This document shows, one piece after another, positions 1 to 8,881 of a DNA stretch of 23,278 nt; the first letter of the stretch is position 1, and every line of letters begins with the position of its first letter. The notes beneath the pieces were generated by a model. That model made no database searches. It was not told the DNA's origin and was given only the letters and a program-made list of their open reading frames with translations. The stretch is from an uncultured Pedobacter sp. (lineage in GTDB: Bacteria; Bacteroidota; Bacteroidia; Sphingobacteriales; Sphingobacteriaceae), in the NCBI RefSeq assembly GCF_946479715.1, contig NZ_CAMLHF010000076.1, positions 1-23,278 of the forward strand, read 5' to 3'. The position numbers and the translations under genes were made by a program.

Positions 1-632
1 CAGCAATCAGCCAAATCCTCTGCTAGTGTAGGCATGCGCCACTGATCGTTAACCACGTTTATTGGCGAACCTTTTTCTAAAGCGCCTTTTGCCCATAGCA
101 CAATATTACTGCGGCTCATATCACTTACTATACCATATACTAATATAGTGCGCAAAATTGCCCATCTGCAATTAGAGACTTTAATAATGTTCTCTGCCTC
201 GACCTTCGTTTGTCCGTAATAACTTAAAGGATTGGGATCAGCCTCTTCATCATAAGGGCCTTTTGCACCATCAAAAATAAAATCGGTCGACAAATGCACC
301 AACTGGATATCATGTTCTTCGCAAACTGAGATCAGTGTTTTTACCGATTCCACATTCAACTGATAAGCCAATTCCTTTTGATCTTCGCAGGTATCCACGT
401 TGGTCATGGCAGCAGTATGAATGATGGCATCAGGCTTATAACGCCCAACAACTTCCTTCACATTCTGAGGATCCAAAATGTCCATTTCGGCATAAGTATA
501 TCCATCTTTAACAGGAAAACGATCAGCCCCTTTTGATGTTGCAATTAACTTAAATTGCTTCGTAGCAGATAACCGCTCTGTTATTTTCTGACCCAAAAGG
601 CCATTACTTCCTGTAACTAGTATGGTTTTCAT
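1..632 (-). CDS. RmlD-like NAD(P)-dependent sugar-nucleotide reductase, 3' end cut by window edge
   Basis: I translated this by hand from the minus strand; 210 codons are visible and the frame is open to base 1. The start is the ATG at 632-630; an in-frame TAA lies two codons upstream, so this is the first possible ATG. The N terminus, MKTILVTGSNGLLGQK, has a Rossmann GxxGxxG loop (about residues 8-14). Further on are an STDFIFDG segment with Ser-Thr-Asp at 115-117 and a YxxxK pair (Tyr139, Lys143), as in extended short-chain dehydrogenases. The closest family I recognise is RmlD/RfbD (dTDP-4-dehydrorhamnose reductase), which makes the last reduction in dTDP-L-rhamnose synthesis. Many Bacteroidota proteins of this shape are annotated only as SDR family sugar-nucleotide-binding proteins, so substrate and symbol are left open. 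It is transcribed divergently from atpD. Confidence 0.8.
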   Translation of the reverse strand, partial: MKTILVTGSNGLLGQKITERLSATKQFKLIATSKGADRFPVKDGYTYAEMDILDPQNVKEVVGRYKPDAIIHTAAMTNVDTCEDQKELAYQLNVESVKTLISVCEEHDIQLVHLSTDFIFDGAKGPYDEEADPNPLSYYGQTKVEAENIIKVSNCRWAILRTILVYGIVSDMSRSNIVLWAKGALEKGSPINVVNDQWRMPTLAEDLADC

Positions 633-768
633 TAATGTTTATTTACAATTTTCAACAGCCGCCAACGCAGCAAAATCACTATTTAATGCTTTAAAAGGCA
701 TAATTAAAGCCTCAATAATACCGGCTAAATTATTGATTAAAAAACTGTGGAAAAACTTTTTATTTATA

Positions 769-800
769 TATGTATTTCTTGTATAAAAATTTTAACTTTG
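769..800 (+). promoter_or_regulatory. Candidate promoter for atpDC
   Basis: TAACTTTG at 793-800 fits the Bacteroidota -7 consensus TANNTTTG exactly. A weak -33 match (TATG, 769-772) lies 20 bases upstream. Transcription would start near 807, giving a leader of about 60 nt before the atpD ATG at 871. The surrounding sequence is very AT-rich. This is a motif match only. Confidence 0.5.
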
Positions 801-852
801 CAAACCGAATTGTAGGCCCATAAAACAGCCTTTAACAAATTGATATTTATAA

Positions 853-2376
<1,524 letters not shown>

Positions 2377-2401
2377 TTTTTAAAGCGTACATAATATATA
2401 T

Positions 2402-2644
2402 ATGACATTAGAAATATTAACCCCAGATAAGAAAGTTTTTGAAGGTGATGTAACTGCAGTTACTGTTCCTGGTACCATGGGATCTTTTCAGATACTACAT
2501 GACCATGCACCTATTATTTCAACTTTAGAGGATGGACCTGTAATTATTAAATGCAAAACCGGTGATCAAACCTTTACTATTAAAGGTGGTGTTGTTGAAG
2601 TTTTAAAAAACAAAATTATTGTGTTAGCCGAAGGGGTTGCCTAA
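2402..2644 (+). CDS. atpC: F1F0 ATP synthase subunit epsilon, short form
   Basis: Central-stalk epsilon subunit, which links gamma to the c-ring. The 80 residues cover only the N-terminal beta-sandwich domain (MTLEILTPDKKVFEGDV at the start, then VPGTMGSFQILHDHAPIIS). The C-terminal two-helix domain that lets epsilon inhibit ATP hydrolysis in E. coli (about 139 residues in all) is absent. This is a natural short form seen in Bacteroidota, not a truncation: the stop is followed directly by a clean terminator. It lies 25 nt after atpD and is probably cotranscribed. Without the helical domain, epsilon-type inhibition is not expected; this is inferred from length. Confidence 0.95.
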   Translation: MTLEILTPDKKVFEGDVTAVTVPGTMGSFQILHDHAPIISTLEDGPVIIKCKTGDQTFTIKGGVVEVLKNKIIVLAEGVA

Positions 2645-2669
2645 TATTTAATCATACAATATTCTAAAA

Positions 2670-2699
2670 GCCCTTTGAAAATTTCAAAGGGCTTTTTTT
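2670..2699 (+). terminator. Intrinsic terminator after atpDC
   Basis: Perfect 10-bp stem GCCCTTTGAA (2670-2679) / TTCAAAGGGC (2683-2692) with a 3-nt loop and a run of seven T (2693-2699). An A-run just before the stem extends the pairing. It starts 26 nt after the atpC stop and ends the atpDC transcript. Confidence 0.92.
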
Positions 2700-2710
2700 A
2701 TTTATACCCT

Positions 2711-2782
2711 CGTCATCTCGACGCCAGGAGAGATCTCTTGAACTGGCATAACCAAGAGATCTCTCCTGGCGTCGAGATGACG
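2711..2782. repeat. Palindromic repeat, copy 1 (perfect 30-bp arms)
   Basis: Left arm 2711-2740 and right arm 2753-2782 are perfect reverse complements, with a 12-nt loop. Arm ends read CGTCATCTCGACG and GAGATCTCTTG. Related copies are at 16209-16280 and 18986-19055. The arrangement resembles REP or MITE-like dispersed elements. No transposase is present in the window. It lies outside the ilv operon, just downstream of the atpC terminator. Confidence 0.9.
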
Positions 2783-2817
2783 AAAGCCTGACGACGAAGC
2801 CTGATGACGAAAGCCTG
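2777..2817. repeat. Three imperfect 13-14 bp tandem units
   Basis: ATGACGAAAGCCTG (2777-2790), ACGACGAAGCCTG (2791-2803) and ATGACGAAAGCCTG (2804-2817) follow each other directly. The first unit overlaps the last six bases of the palindromic repeat, so the array probably arose by slippage from the end of that element. Confidence 0.75.
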
Positions 2818-2923
2818 ATCACGGAAAAAATCCCTCTAAAAAAATCAAAATTTCAATCAACTTTTTTAAGGTTTTCCACATTTTAAGAAGAAAATGCACA
2901 AATTTATAATGCTAGCATAACAC

Positions 2924-2956
2924 CTATACCGAATACCGATTTCATATTTGGTATAG
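2924..2956. repeat. 12-bp inverted repeat upstream of the ilv leader
   Basis: CTATACCGAATA (2924-2935) and TATTTGGTATAG (2945-2956) pair over 12 positions with one G-T pair and a 9-nt spacer. It lies about 110 bp upstream of the promoter candidate. There is no T-run after it, so it does not look like a terminator. It could be an operator or a hairpin remnant; no binding protein is known to me. Confidence 0.45.
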
Positions 2957-3061
2957 CGACCGCCACGTTAAGATATGAAATTGACTAATATTTAAGAATA
3001 TAATTCTCAAATAAACAATAAATAAAGAATTATATTTTTTTTCATTTATTTTCATTCATCT

Positions 3062-3093
3062 ATTGATAGTTTAACCGCCAAGAGGTAAATTGG
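3062..3093 (+). promoter_or_regulatory. Candidate promoter for the ilv leader and operon
   Basis: TAAATTGG (3086-3093) matches the Bacteroidota -7 motif TANNTTTG at seven of eight positions. ATTG (3062-3065, containing the TTG core of the -33 element) lies 20 bases upstream, which is the expected spacing. Transcription would begin near 3100, about 27 nt before the leader peptide ATG. Confidence 0.45.
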
Positions 3094-3126
3094 ATTCTAT
3101 AAAACAACAAGAAATTAAACAACGAT

Positions 3127-3210
3127 ATGAACCTTTCAGTCAACGTCTTATTTACTGTAATTGTTAACCTAATTCTCCTACTGATTATTCAGAAGGATAA
3201 GGCGCTATAA
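3127..3210 (+). CDS. Branched-chain amino acid leader peptide (ilv attenuator)
   Basis: A 27-codon reading frame opens with ATG at 3127 and stops with TAA at 3208-3210. Fifteen of its 27 residues are Leu (7), Val (4) or Ile (4); codons 15-21 are an unbroken run, LILLLII. The peptide begins MNLSVNVLF and ends QKDKAL. It is followed 29 nt later by an intrinsic terminator and then by ilvE, ilvD and ilvB. This is the layout of a ribosome-mediated attenuator: scarcity of charged Leu or Ile tRNA would stall the ribosome in the run. A hydrophobic residue bias alone could come from a small membrane peptide, but the terminator with a matching antiterminator and the ilv genes downstream make the leader reading much stronger. 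It is not similar to a named leader that I recognise. Confidence 0.8.
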   Translation: MNLSVNVLFTVIVNLILLLIIQKDKAL

Positions 3211-3245
3211 AGGAATATTGAATACTTAAAATATACTAGAGCGCC
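3201..3245 (+). promoter_or_regulatory. Predicted antiterminator of the ilv attenuator
   Basis: GGCGCT (3201-3206), in the last codons of the leader peptide, is complementary to AGCGCC (3240-3245), the 5' arm of the terminator. Smaller pairings may extend this stem (3208-3209 with 3237-3238; 3215-3219 with 3230-3234). A ribosome stalled at codons 15-19 leaves GGCGCT free, so this stem can form and transcription reads on. A ribosome that reaches the stop codon at 3208 covers GGCGCT, and the terminator forms. The pairing is read from sequence; the mechanism is inferred. Confidence 0.7.
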
Positions 3246-3265
3246 ACCACAAGTGGCGCTTTTTT
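3240..3265 (+). terminator. Attenuator terminator before ilvE
   Basis: An 8-bp stem, AGCGCCAC (3240-3247) / GTGGCGCT (3253-3260), has a CACAA loop and six T (3260-3265). It sits 29 nt after the leader stop and 39 nt before the ilvE ATG, with no complete gene before it apart from the leader peptide. This fits conditional termination rather than the end of an operon. Confidence 0.88.
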
Positions 3266-3304
3266 AATGAAACATCTAAAATACAAAAACATACCTGACA
3301 AAAA

Positions 3305-4195
3305 ATGCAATATTTCAATTCAAATACCATACTTTACTTAAATGGGCGGTTCGAAAAAGCGGCCGATACAAACGCCGATTTGTATGGTCAGTCGTTACAT
3401 TACGGCTATGCAGTTTTTGAAGGGATAAGGGCCTACTCCACTCATAATGGCACTCGTGTTTTTAAAGCAAGAGAACATTTCGAAAGATTAAAACGCTCTG
3501 CAGAATTAGTTCATATTCCATTTACATGGGATATAAATAAATTAATCAAACAGACCTACAGGCTATTAGAAATCAACAATTTAAAGGATGCCTATATCCG
3601 TCCGTTAATATACTGCCCCCCTGCAATGTCATTGGTTGCAGCAAAAGAAGCTTCAATAATGATCTGTGTTTGGGACTGGGAAGCTTATCTTGGCCATAAA
3701 CTCCTTAAAGTTTGCGTGTCCAGTTTTGAACGTCCAAATCCTAAATCTACACCTATCGAGGCTAAGGTTAGCGGCAACTACGTTAACTCCATACTAGCCA
3801 CTACAGAGGCTAAGCGTAAAGGATTTGACGAGGCCTTATTACTTGATATGTATGGCAACGTTGCCGAAGCACCGGGTGCAAACATCTTTATTGAAAAAAA
3901 CGGCAGGTTGTACACCCCTCCTCTTGGCAACATTTTACCAGGTATTACCCGCGCTACAGTAATTGAACTATGCCATATTTTAGATATAGAAATTATCGAG
4001 AAACACTTATCAGTAAAAGACCTTAAACATGCAGATAGCGCATTTTTCTGTGGTACAGCTACTGAAATTGCAGGAATAGGATCGGTAGACGAATATACAT
4101 TCCCATTAAAATGGACCGAAAGTGCTGGCGCAACCATACAACGCACCTATAAATCCCTGGTATTAGAAAAACAGAACTACGAAGTAATCATATAA
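3305..4195 (+). CDS. ilvE: Branched-chain amino acid aminotransferase
   Basis: Cytoplasmic PLP enzyme of fold type IV that transfers an amino group from glutamate to the 2-oxo acids of Val, Leu and Ile, the last step of all three pathways. It has 296 residues, close to the roughly 309 of E. coli IlvE. The start region has SLHYGYAVFEGIRAY (30-44). The PLP lysine is Lys154 in EAKVSGNYVNS, followed by LLLDMYGNVAEAPGANIF with the conserved Glu188, and the phosphate-binding LPGITRATVIEL (211-222). It is the first full gene after the attenuator, 50 nt ahead of ilvD. A D-amino-acid or lyase member of the fold is unlikely given the match to IlvE motifs and the operon. Confidence 0.96.
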   Translation: MQYFNSNTILYLNGRFEKAADTNADLYGQSLHYGYAVFEGIRAYSTHNGTRVFKAREHFERLKRSAELVHIPFTWDINKLIKQTYRLLEINNLKDAYIRPLIYCPPAMSLVAAKEASIMICVWDWEAYLGHKLLKVCVSSFERPNPKSTPIEAKVSGNYVNSILATTEAKRKGFDEALLLDMYGNVAEAPGANIFIEKNGRLYTPPLGNILPGITRATVIELCHILDIEIIEKHLSVKDLKHADSAFFCGTATEIAGIGSVDEYTFPLKWTESAGATIQRTYKSLVLEKQNYEVII

Positions 4196-4245
4196 TTACT
4201 ACATAATATAATAAGTAAATAACAAAAAAGACCTAACCACATAAT

Positions 4246-5943
4246 ATGTCACAAACACCAGAAATCAATCGCTACAGTAAAACTTTTACACAAGATCCAA
4301 CACAACCTGCTGCACAAGCAATGTTGTACGGAATTGGTTTAACTAAAGCAGATATGGATAAAGCTCAGGTTGGTATTGCCAGCATGGGATATGATGGAAA
4401 CACCTGCAACATGCATTTAAATGATTTAGCCAAAATCGTTAAAGATGGTGTATGGAAAAATGACATGGTCGGTTTAACATTCAGCACTATTGGTGTTAGT
4501 GATGGTATGTCTAACGGAACAGATGGGATGCGTTATTCTTTAGTTTCAAGAGATGTTATTGCAGATTCAATTGAAACCATTTGTGGTGGACAATACTACG
4601 ATGGATTGATCACTATACCTGGTTGCGATAAAAATATGCCAGGATCTATCATGGCGATGGGCCGTTTAAATCGCCCTTCTATCATGGTTTACGGTGGAAG
4701 TATCCACTCTGGAAACTACAAGGGTAAAGCATTAAACATTGTTTCTGCTTTTGAGGCATTGGGTCAGAAACTTGCAGGTAATTTAGAAGAAGAAGATTTC
4801 CAGGGTGTAATCAGAAATGCTTGTCCTGGTGCTGGTGCTTGCGGAGGTATGTATACTGCTAACACTATGGCTTCTGCTATTGAAGCATTAGGTATGAGTT
4901 TGCCTTATAGCTCTTCATACCCTGCATTAAGCGAAGAAAAGAGAAATGAGTGCTTAGAAGCCGGTAAAGCAATCAGAATTCTATTGGAAAGAAATATCCT
5001 TCCTTCAGATATCATGACAGAAAGATCATTCCATAATGCTATCGTAACTGTTATGGTTTTAGGCGGCTCTACCAATGCCGTATTGCATTTAATTGCAATG
5101 GCTAAATCGGTAGGCTTAAATTTACAACTTAGTGATTTCCAAAAAATCAGCGACAGCACACCAGTACTTGGCGATTTAAAACCAAGCGGGACTTACTTAA
5201 TGGAAGATCTGCATGAAATTGGTGGTGTACCTGCTGTTTTAAAATACCTGATAAAAGTTGGTTTAGTTCATGGCGATTGTATCACCGTTACTGGTAAAAC
5301 ACTGGCAGAGAACGTAGCAGATGCTGTAGATCTTGACTTCGATAAACAAAAAATTATATTCCCGGTAACTGAACCGATTAAAGAAACCGGTCACTTACAA
5401 ATGCTTTACGGTAACCTTGCAACTAAAGGTGCTGTAGCTAAAATCAGTGGTAAAGAAGGCGAAAAATTTGTAGGCCCTGCCCGCGTGTTCGACGGAGAGC
5501 AGAAACTGATTGCAGGAATTCAAAGTGGAAAAGTAAAAAGCGGAGACGTAGTAGTAATCAGACAGGTTGGTCCTAAGGGAGCTCCGGGTATGCCTGAAAT
5601 GCTAAAACCAACTTCGGTTATTATAGGTGCAGGATTAGGTAAAACTGTGGCTTTAATTACAGATGGTCGTTTTTCTGGTGGTACTCACGGTTTCGTAGTA
5701 GGTCACATCACTCCTGAAGCATGGGATGGCGGAAACATCGCATTAGTTCATGATGATGACATCATCACTATTGATGCAGTAAATAACTCAATTGATGTTC
5801 ATTTAACTGAAGAGCAGCTGGCAACCCGCCGAGCGGTTTGGAAACAGTTGCCACCGCCCGTCACAAAAGGAGTGCTCTATAAATACCTTAAACAAGTAAG
5901 CAATGCCAGCGAAGGCTGTGTTACTGATGCTTACAATGATTAA
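4246..5943 (+). CDS. ilvD: Dihydroxy-acid dehydratase
   Basis: Dehydrates 2,3-dihydroxy-isovalerate and 2,3-dihydroxy-3-methylvalerate to the 2-oxo acid precursors of Val/Leu and Ile. Member of the IlvD/Edd family, 565 residues. Likely Fe-S cluster cysteines are Cys54 ([10 protein letters not shown]), Cys127 (PGCDKNMPG) and Cys199 ([13 protein letters not shown]). A three-cysteine set and this length fit the [2Fe-2S] type more than the longer E. coli [4Fe-4S] protein, but the cluster type is an inference. The C-terminal beta-barrel has [11 protein letters not shown] and [17 protein letters not shown], typical of DHADs. It is 34 nt ahead of ilvB. Confidence 0.97.
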   Translation: MSQTPEINRYSKTFTQDPTQPAAQAMLYGIGLTKADMDKAQVGIASMGYDGNTCNMHLNDLAKIVKDGVWKNDMVGLTFSTIGVSDGMSNGTDGMRYSLVSRDVIADSIETICGGQYYDGLITIPGCDKNMPGSIMAMGRLNRPSIMVYGGSIHSGNYKGKALNIVSAFEALGQKLAGNLEEEDFQGVIRNACPGAGACGGMYTANTMASAIEALGMSLPYSSSYPALSEEKRNECLEAGKAIRILLERNILPSDIMTERSFHNAIVTVMVLGGSTNAVLHLIAMAKSVGLNLQLSDFQKISDSTPVLGDLKPSGTYLMEDLHEIGGVPAVLKYLIKVGLVHGDCITVTGKTLAENVADAVDLDFDKQKIIFPVTEPIKETGHLQMLYGNLATKGAVAKISGKEGEKFVGPARVFDGEQKLIAGIQSGKVKSGDVVVIRQVGPKGAPGMPEMLKPTSVIIGAGLGKTVALITDGRFSGGTHGFVVGHITPEAWDGGNIALVHDDDIITIDAVNNSIDVHLTEEQLATRRAVWKQLPPPVTKGVLYKYLKQVSNASEGCVTDAYND

Positions 5944-5977
5944 TTAATTAGAAAACCTATACCCTAAACATACAACA

Positions 5978-7717
5978 ATGGATACAGCACACGAGGAAAC
6001 AACAACCTTAACAGAGCCTAAAAAAACAACAACTGTTTCAGGTTCTGTAGCTTTATTGGAAGGATTAATAGCTGAGGGTACCGATACCATTTTTGGTTAC
6101 CCGGGCGGCGCCATCATGCCAATTTATGATGCGCTATACGATTACAAAGAAAAATTACAACATATTTTAGTACGTCATGAGCAAGGCGGCACGCATGCTG
6201 GCCAGGGTTATGCACGTACTTCAGGCAAAGTCGGTGTTGTTTTTGCAACCAGCGGTCCTGGCGCAACAAATCTGGTAACAGGTTTGGCTGATGCTCAGAT
6301 AGACAGCACTCCTATGGTTTGCATCACAGGACAGGTTTTTGCACACCTTTTAGGAACAGATGCTTTCCAGGAAACTGATGTAATTAACATCACCACCCCG
6401 GTTACAAAATGGAACTATCAGGTAACTGATGCCACTGAAATCCCTAGTGTCCTTGCAAAAGCTTTTTACATAGCACGCAGTGGAAGACCAGGTCCGGTTT
6501 TAATTGACATCACCAAAAATGCGCAGTTACAAATGTTCGAATACGAAGGATATACCCCTTGCGAACACATCCGTAGCTACCGCCCTAAACCTTTGATCAG
6601 AAAAGAATATATCGAAGAGGCCGCAGCGTTAATTAACGGAGCAAAAAAGCCTTTCATACTATTTGGACAAGGTGTTTTATTAGGTAATGCAGAGCAAGAA
6701 TTTAAAGCTTTTGTAGAGAAAAGCGGTATTCCGGCAGCATGGACAATATTAGGTGCCGGTGCTATCCCTACAGACCACCCGTTAAATGTTGGTATGCTTG
6801 GTATGCATGGCAACTACGGCCCTAACGTACAAACCAACTCTTGCGATGTTTTAATTGCAATTGGAATGCGTTTCGACGACCGTGTTACAGGCCGCTTAGA
6901 TAAGTATGCAAAACAGGCAAAGGTTATCCATTTGGATATTGACCCTGCCGAAATTGATAAAAACGTAAAAGCAGACGTTCCTGTTTGGGGCGATTGTAAA
7001 GAAACTTTACCATTCTTAACTGCTTTGGTTGATCAGAAATCGCATACCGAATGGGTAGAAGAATTCAGGGCTTTTGATAAAACTGAGCAAGAAACCGTAA
7101 TACAAAAAGAACTAAACCCGGAAAGCGGTGAGCTTACCATGGGCGAGGTTATCAATAAATTAAATGAGCTAACCAAAGGTGATGCTGTTATTGTTACCGA
7201 TGTTGGCCAACATCAAATGGTTGCCTGTCGTTACGCCAAGTTTAACCAAACAAGAAGCAATATTACCAGCGGTGGCTTAGGTACTATGGGCTTTGGTTTA
7301 CCGGCCGCAATTGGCGCTAAATTTGGTGCTCCGGAACGTACAGTAGTTGCCATTATTGGCGATGGTGGTTTCCAGATGACTTGCCAGGAATTAGGAACCA
7401 TTATGCAAAGTGGCATCGATGTTAAAATCATGATTTTGAACAACAGATTCTTAGGAATGGTTCGTCAGTGGCAGCAGTTATTCCACGAAAAACGTTATTC
7501 TTTTGTAGACATTACCAGTCCTGACTTTGTAAAACTTGCTGATTCTTACTACATCGCAGGTAAAAAAGTTTCGGAGCGTGAAGACCTTGTTGCAGCATTA
7601 CAAGAAATGTTGGACCACAAAGGTTCTTACCTTTTAGAGGTAATGGTAGCCAAAGAACACAACGTGTTCCCTATGGTTCCACAAGGAAGTAGTGTAAGCG
7701 AAATCAGACTTAAATAA
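5978..7717 (+). CDS. ilvB: Acetolactate synthase, large (catalytic) subunit
   Basis: Thiamine-diphosphate enzyme that condenses pyruvate with a second pyruvate (Val/Leu) or with 2-oxobutyrate (Ile). It has 579 residues in three domains. After a polar, Thr-rich N terminus of about 20 residues comes the PYR domain with YPGGAIMPIYDAL and the activating Glu68 in VRHEQGGTHAGQGYAR. The central FAD-type domain includes IGMRFDDRVTG. The PP domain has the ThDP/Mg motif from GDG (461-463) to NN (488-489). The gap to ilvN is only 9 nt, in keeping with a large/small subunit pair. Confidence 0.97.
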   Translation: MDTAHEETTTLTEPKKTTTVSGSVALLEGLIAEGTDTIFGYPGGAIMPIYDALYDYKEKLQHILVRHEQGGTHAGQGYARTSGKVGVVFATSGPGATNLVTGLADAQIDSTPMVCITGQVFAHLLGTDAFQETDVINITTPVTKWNYQVTDATEIPSVLAKAFYIARSGRPGPVLIDITKNAQLQMFEYEGYTPCEHIRSYRPKPLIRKEYIEEAAALINGAKKPFILFGQGVLLGNAEQEFKAFVEKSGIPAAWTILGAGAIPTDHPLNVGMLGMHGNYGPNVQTNSCDVLIAIGMRFDDRVTGRLDKYAKQAKVIHLDIDPAEIDKNVKADVPVWGDCKETLPFLTALVDQKSHTEWVEEFRAFDKTEQETVIQKELNPESGELTMGEVINKLNELTKGDAVIVTDVGQHQMVACRYAKFNQTRSNITSGGLGTMGFGLPAAIGAKFGAPERTVVAIIGDGGFQMTCQELGTIMQSGIDVKIMILNNRFLGMVRQWQQLFHEKRYSFVDITSPDFVKLADSYYIAGKKVSEREDLVAALQEMLDHKGSYLLEVMVAKEHNVFPMVPQGSSVSEIRLK

Positions 7718-7726
7718 TTAAAGATC

Positions 7727-8344
7727 ATGAGCAATTCCAACGATATAGAAATAACCGGAAAACAGGAATTTACGATTACTGCATATACCGAAAATAGAAT
7801 CGGCATACTTAACCGTATAGCCATCATCTTCTCCAGAAGAAAAATTAACATTGAAAGTTTAAACACCTCTCCTTCAGAAATTGAACACATTCACCGTTTC
7901 AATATTCTGATCCATGAAACGGAAGAGGTTGTTCGTAAACTGGCCCGTCAGATAGAAAAGCAGGTAGAAGTATTAAAAGTATATTACAATACTAACGAAG
8001 ACATCATCTGGCAGGAAATGGCATTATATAAAGTACCTACAGATACCATTGCAGAAAAAGTATCGGTAGAGCGTTTGCTTCGCGAATATGGCGCAAGAGC
8101 AGTAGTGATTCGTAAAGATTATACTGTTTTTGAAACCACCGGACACAGAGAGGAAACTGATAAACTGATTGAGGTGCTACAGCCTCATGGATTAATTGAG
8201 TTTGTAAGAAGTGCAAGGGTTGCCATTATTAAAGACAGCGAAGGTTTTAACCGCAAGCTTAGAGAATTTGAGCGCAGAGAACCAGGCGAGGATGTGATTG
8301 AAAATGAATTCCTTGATAAAGAGAAAAATGTATTTAGCATGTAA
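7727..8344 (+). CDS. ilvN: Acetolactate synthase, small (regulatory) subunit
   Basis: Regulatory partner of IlvB; in this family it raises activity and gives feedback inhibition by valine. An ACT domain covers about residues 15-88 (TITAYTENRIGILNRIAIIFSRR, shown here in two parts: TITAYTENRIG then ILNRIAIIFSRR). A second, ALS small-subunit C-terminal domain covers about 95-175 (EMALYKVPTD, then VERLLREYGARAVV). At 205 residues it is longer than the E. coli IlvH form (about 163) because of a charged C-terminal tail. It starts 9 nt after ilvB. The symbol ilvN rather than ilvH follows operon position; the domain layout is closer to IlvH. Confidence 0.93.
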   Translation: MSNSNDIEITGKQEFTITAYTENRIGILNRIAIIFSRRKINIESLNTSPSEIEHIHRFNILIHETEEVVRKLARQIEKQVEVLKVYYNTNEDIIWQEMALYKVPTDTIAEKVSVERLLREYGARAVVIRKDYTVFETTGHREETDKLIEVLQPHGLIEFVRSARVAIIKDSEGFNRKLREFERREPGEDVIENEFLDKEKNVFSM

Positions 8345-8382
8345 TTCGTAGCAAACCGAATAGGCATTACAGAACTAATAAA

Positions 8383-8853
8383 ATGGAAAACACTCTTTTT
8401 AAAACGATTATACAAACCAGGAAGAACTTTATTGAGTTGATTGAAACATCAACGATTGAAGAGGTAAACGAGGTGCCTGCAGGCTTTAACAACAATATAA
8501 TTTGGAATTTTGGCCATCTTATATCCAGTCAGCAGATACTTTGTTACAAACTGGCCAATGTTGCTCCTATTGTAGCAGATCAGTATATTCTGGATTATCA
8601 AAAAGGTACAAAGCCAGAGAAGTTCATTGAAGCCGAAGAAATAAACATTTTAAAAGACCTGGCGCTTAACACTATTGATAAGCTGGCAGAAGATCTGAAC
8701 AACAATGTTTTTGTAAGTTACAACACGCGTACTACAAGCTACGGGATAGAGCTAAGAAGTACGATTGAAGCAGTACAGTTTTTTCCGATACATGATGCCT
8801 ACCACTATGGTATTGCATCATCAATTAAAAAAGTATTAAATAAAAGTAAATAA
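8383..8853 (+). CDS. DinB/YfiT-like putative metal-dependent protein
   Basis: This 156-residue protein matches the DinB-like four-helix fold: an N-terminal helix with [10 protein letters not shown], then [11 protein letters not shown] and, near the end, [16 protein letters not shown]. The likely metal triad is His45, His137 and His141, in the order usual for the superfamily. Members known include thiol S-transferases (for example bacillithiol- or mycothiol-dependent ones) and DNA-damage-induced proteins, but substrate cannot be read from this sequence. It lies between ilvN (38 nt) and ilvC (28 nt), so it is probably cotranscribed with the ilv genes. No obvious role in amino-acid synthesis is known to me. 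Confidence 0.8.
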   Translation: MENTLFKTIIQTRKNFIELIETSTIEEVNEVPAGFNNNIIWNFGHLISSQQILCYKLANVAPIVADQYILDYQKGTKPEKFIEAEEINILKDLALNTIDKLAEDLNNNVFVSYNTRTTSYGIELRSTIEAVQFFPIHDAYHYGIASSIKKVLNKSK

Positions 8854-8881
8854 GAACCTTATAACAAAAACCGATAAAACG

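Larger units (their letters stand above)
2645..3126. other. Intergenic stretch between atpC and the ilv leader peptide
   Basis: I see no protein gene here. From left to right it holds the atpC terminator, a 30-bp palindromic repeat (2711-2782), three short imperfect tandem units (2777-2817), the 10-bp palindrome ATGCTAGCAT (2909-2918), a 12-bp inverted repeat (2924-2956), an AT-rich tract (about 2975-3060) and the promoter candidate for the ilv leader (3062-3093). Between these sites nothing else stands out. Confidence 0.7.

Noticed and set aside
3778..4146. 122-codon open frame on the minus strand inside ilvE
   Set aside because: Shadow of a well-supported gene; no family features.
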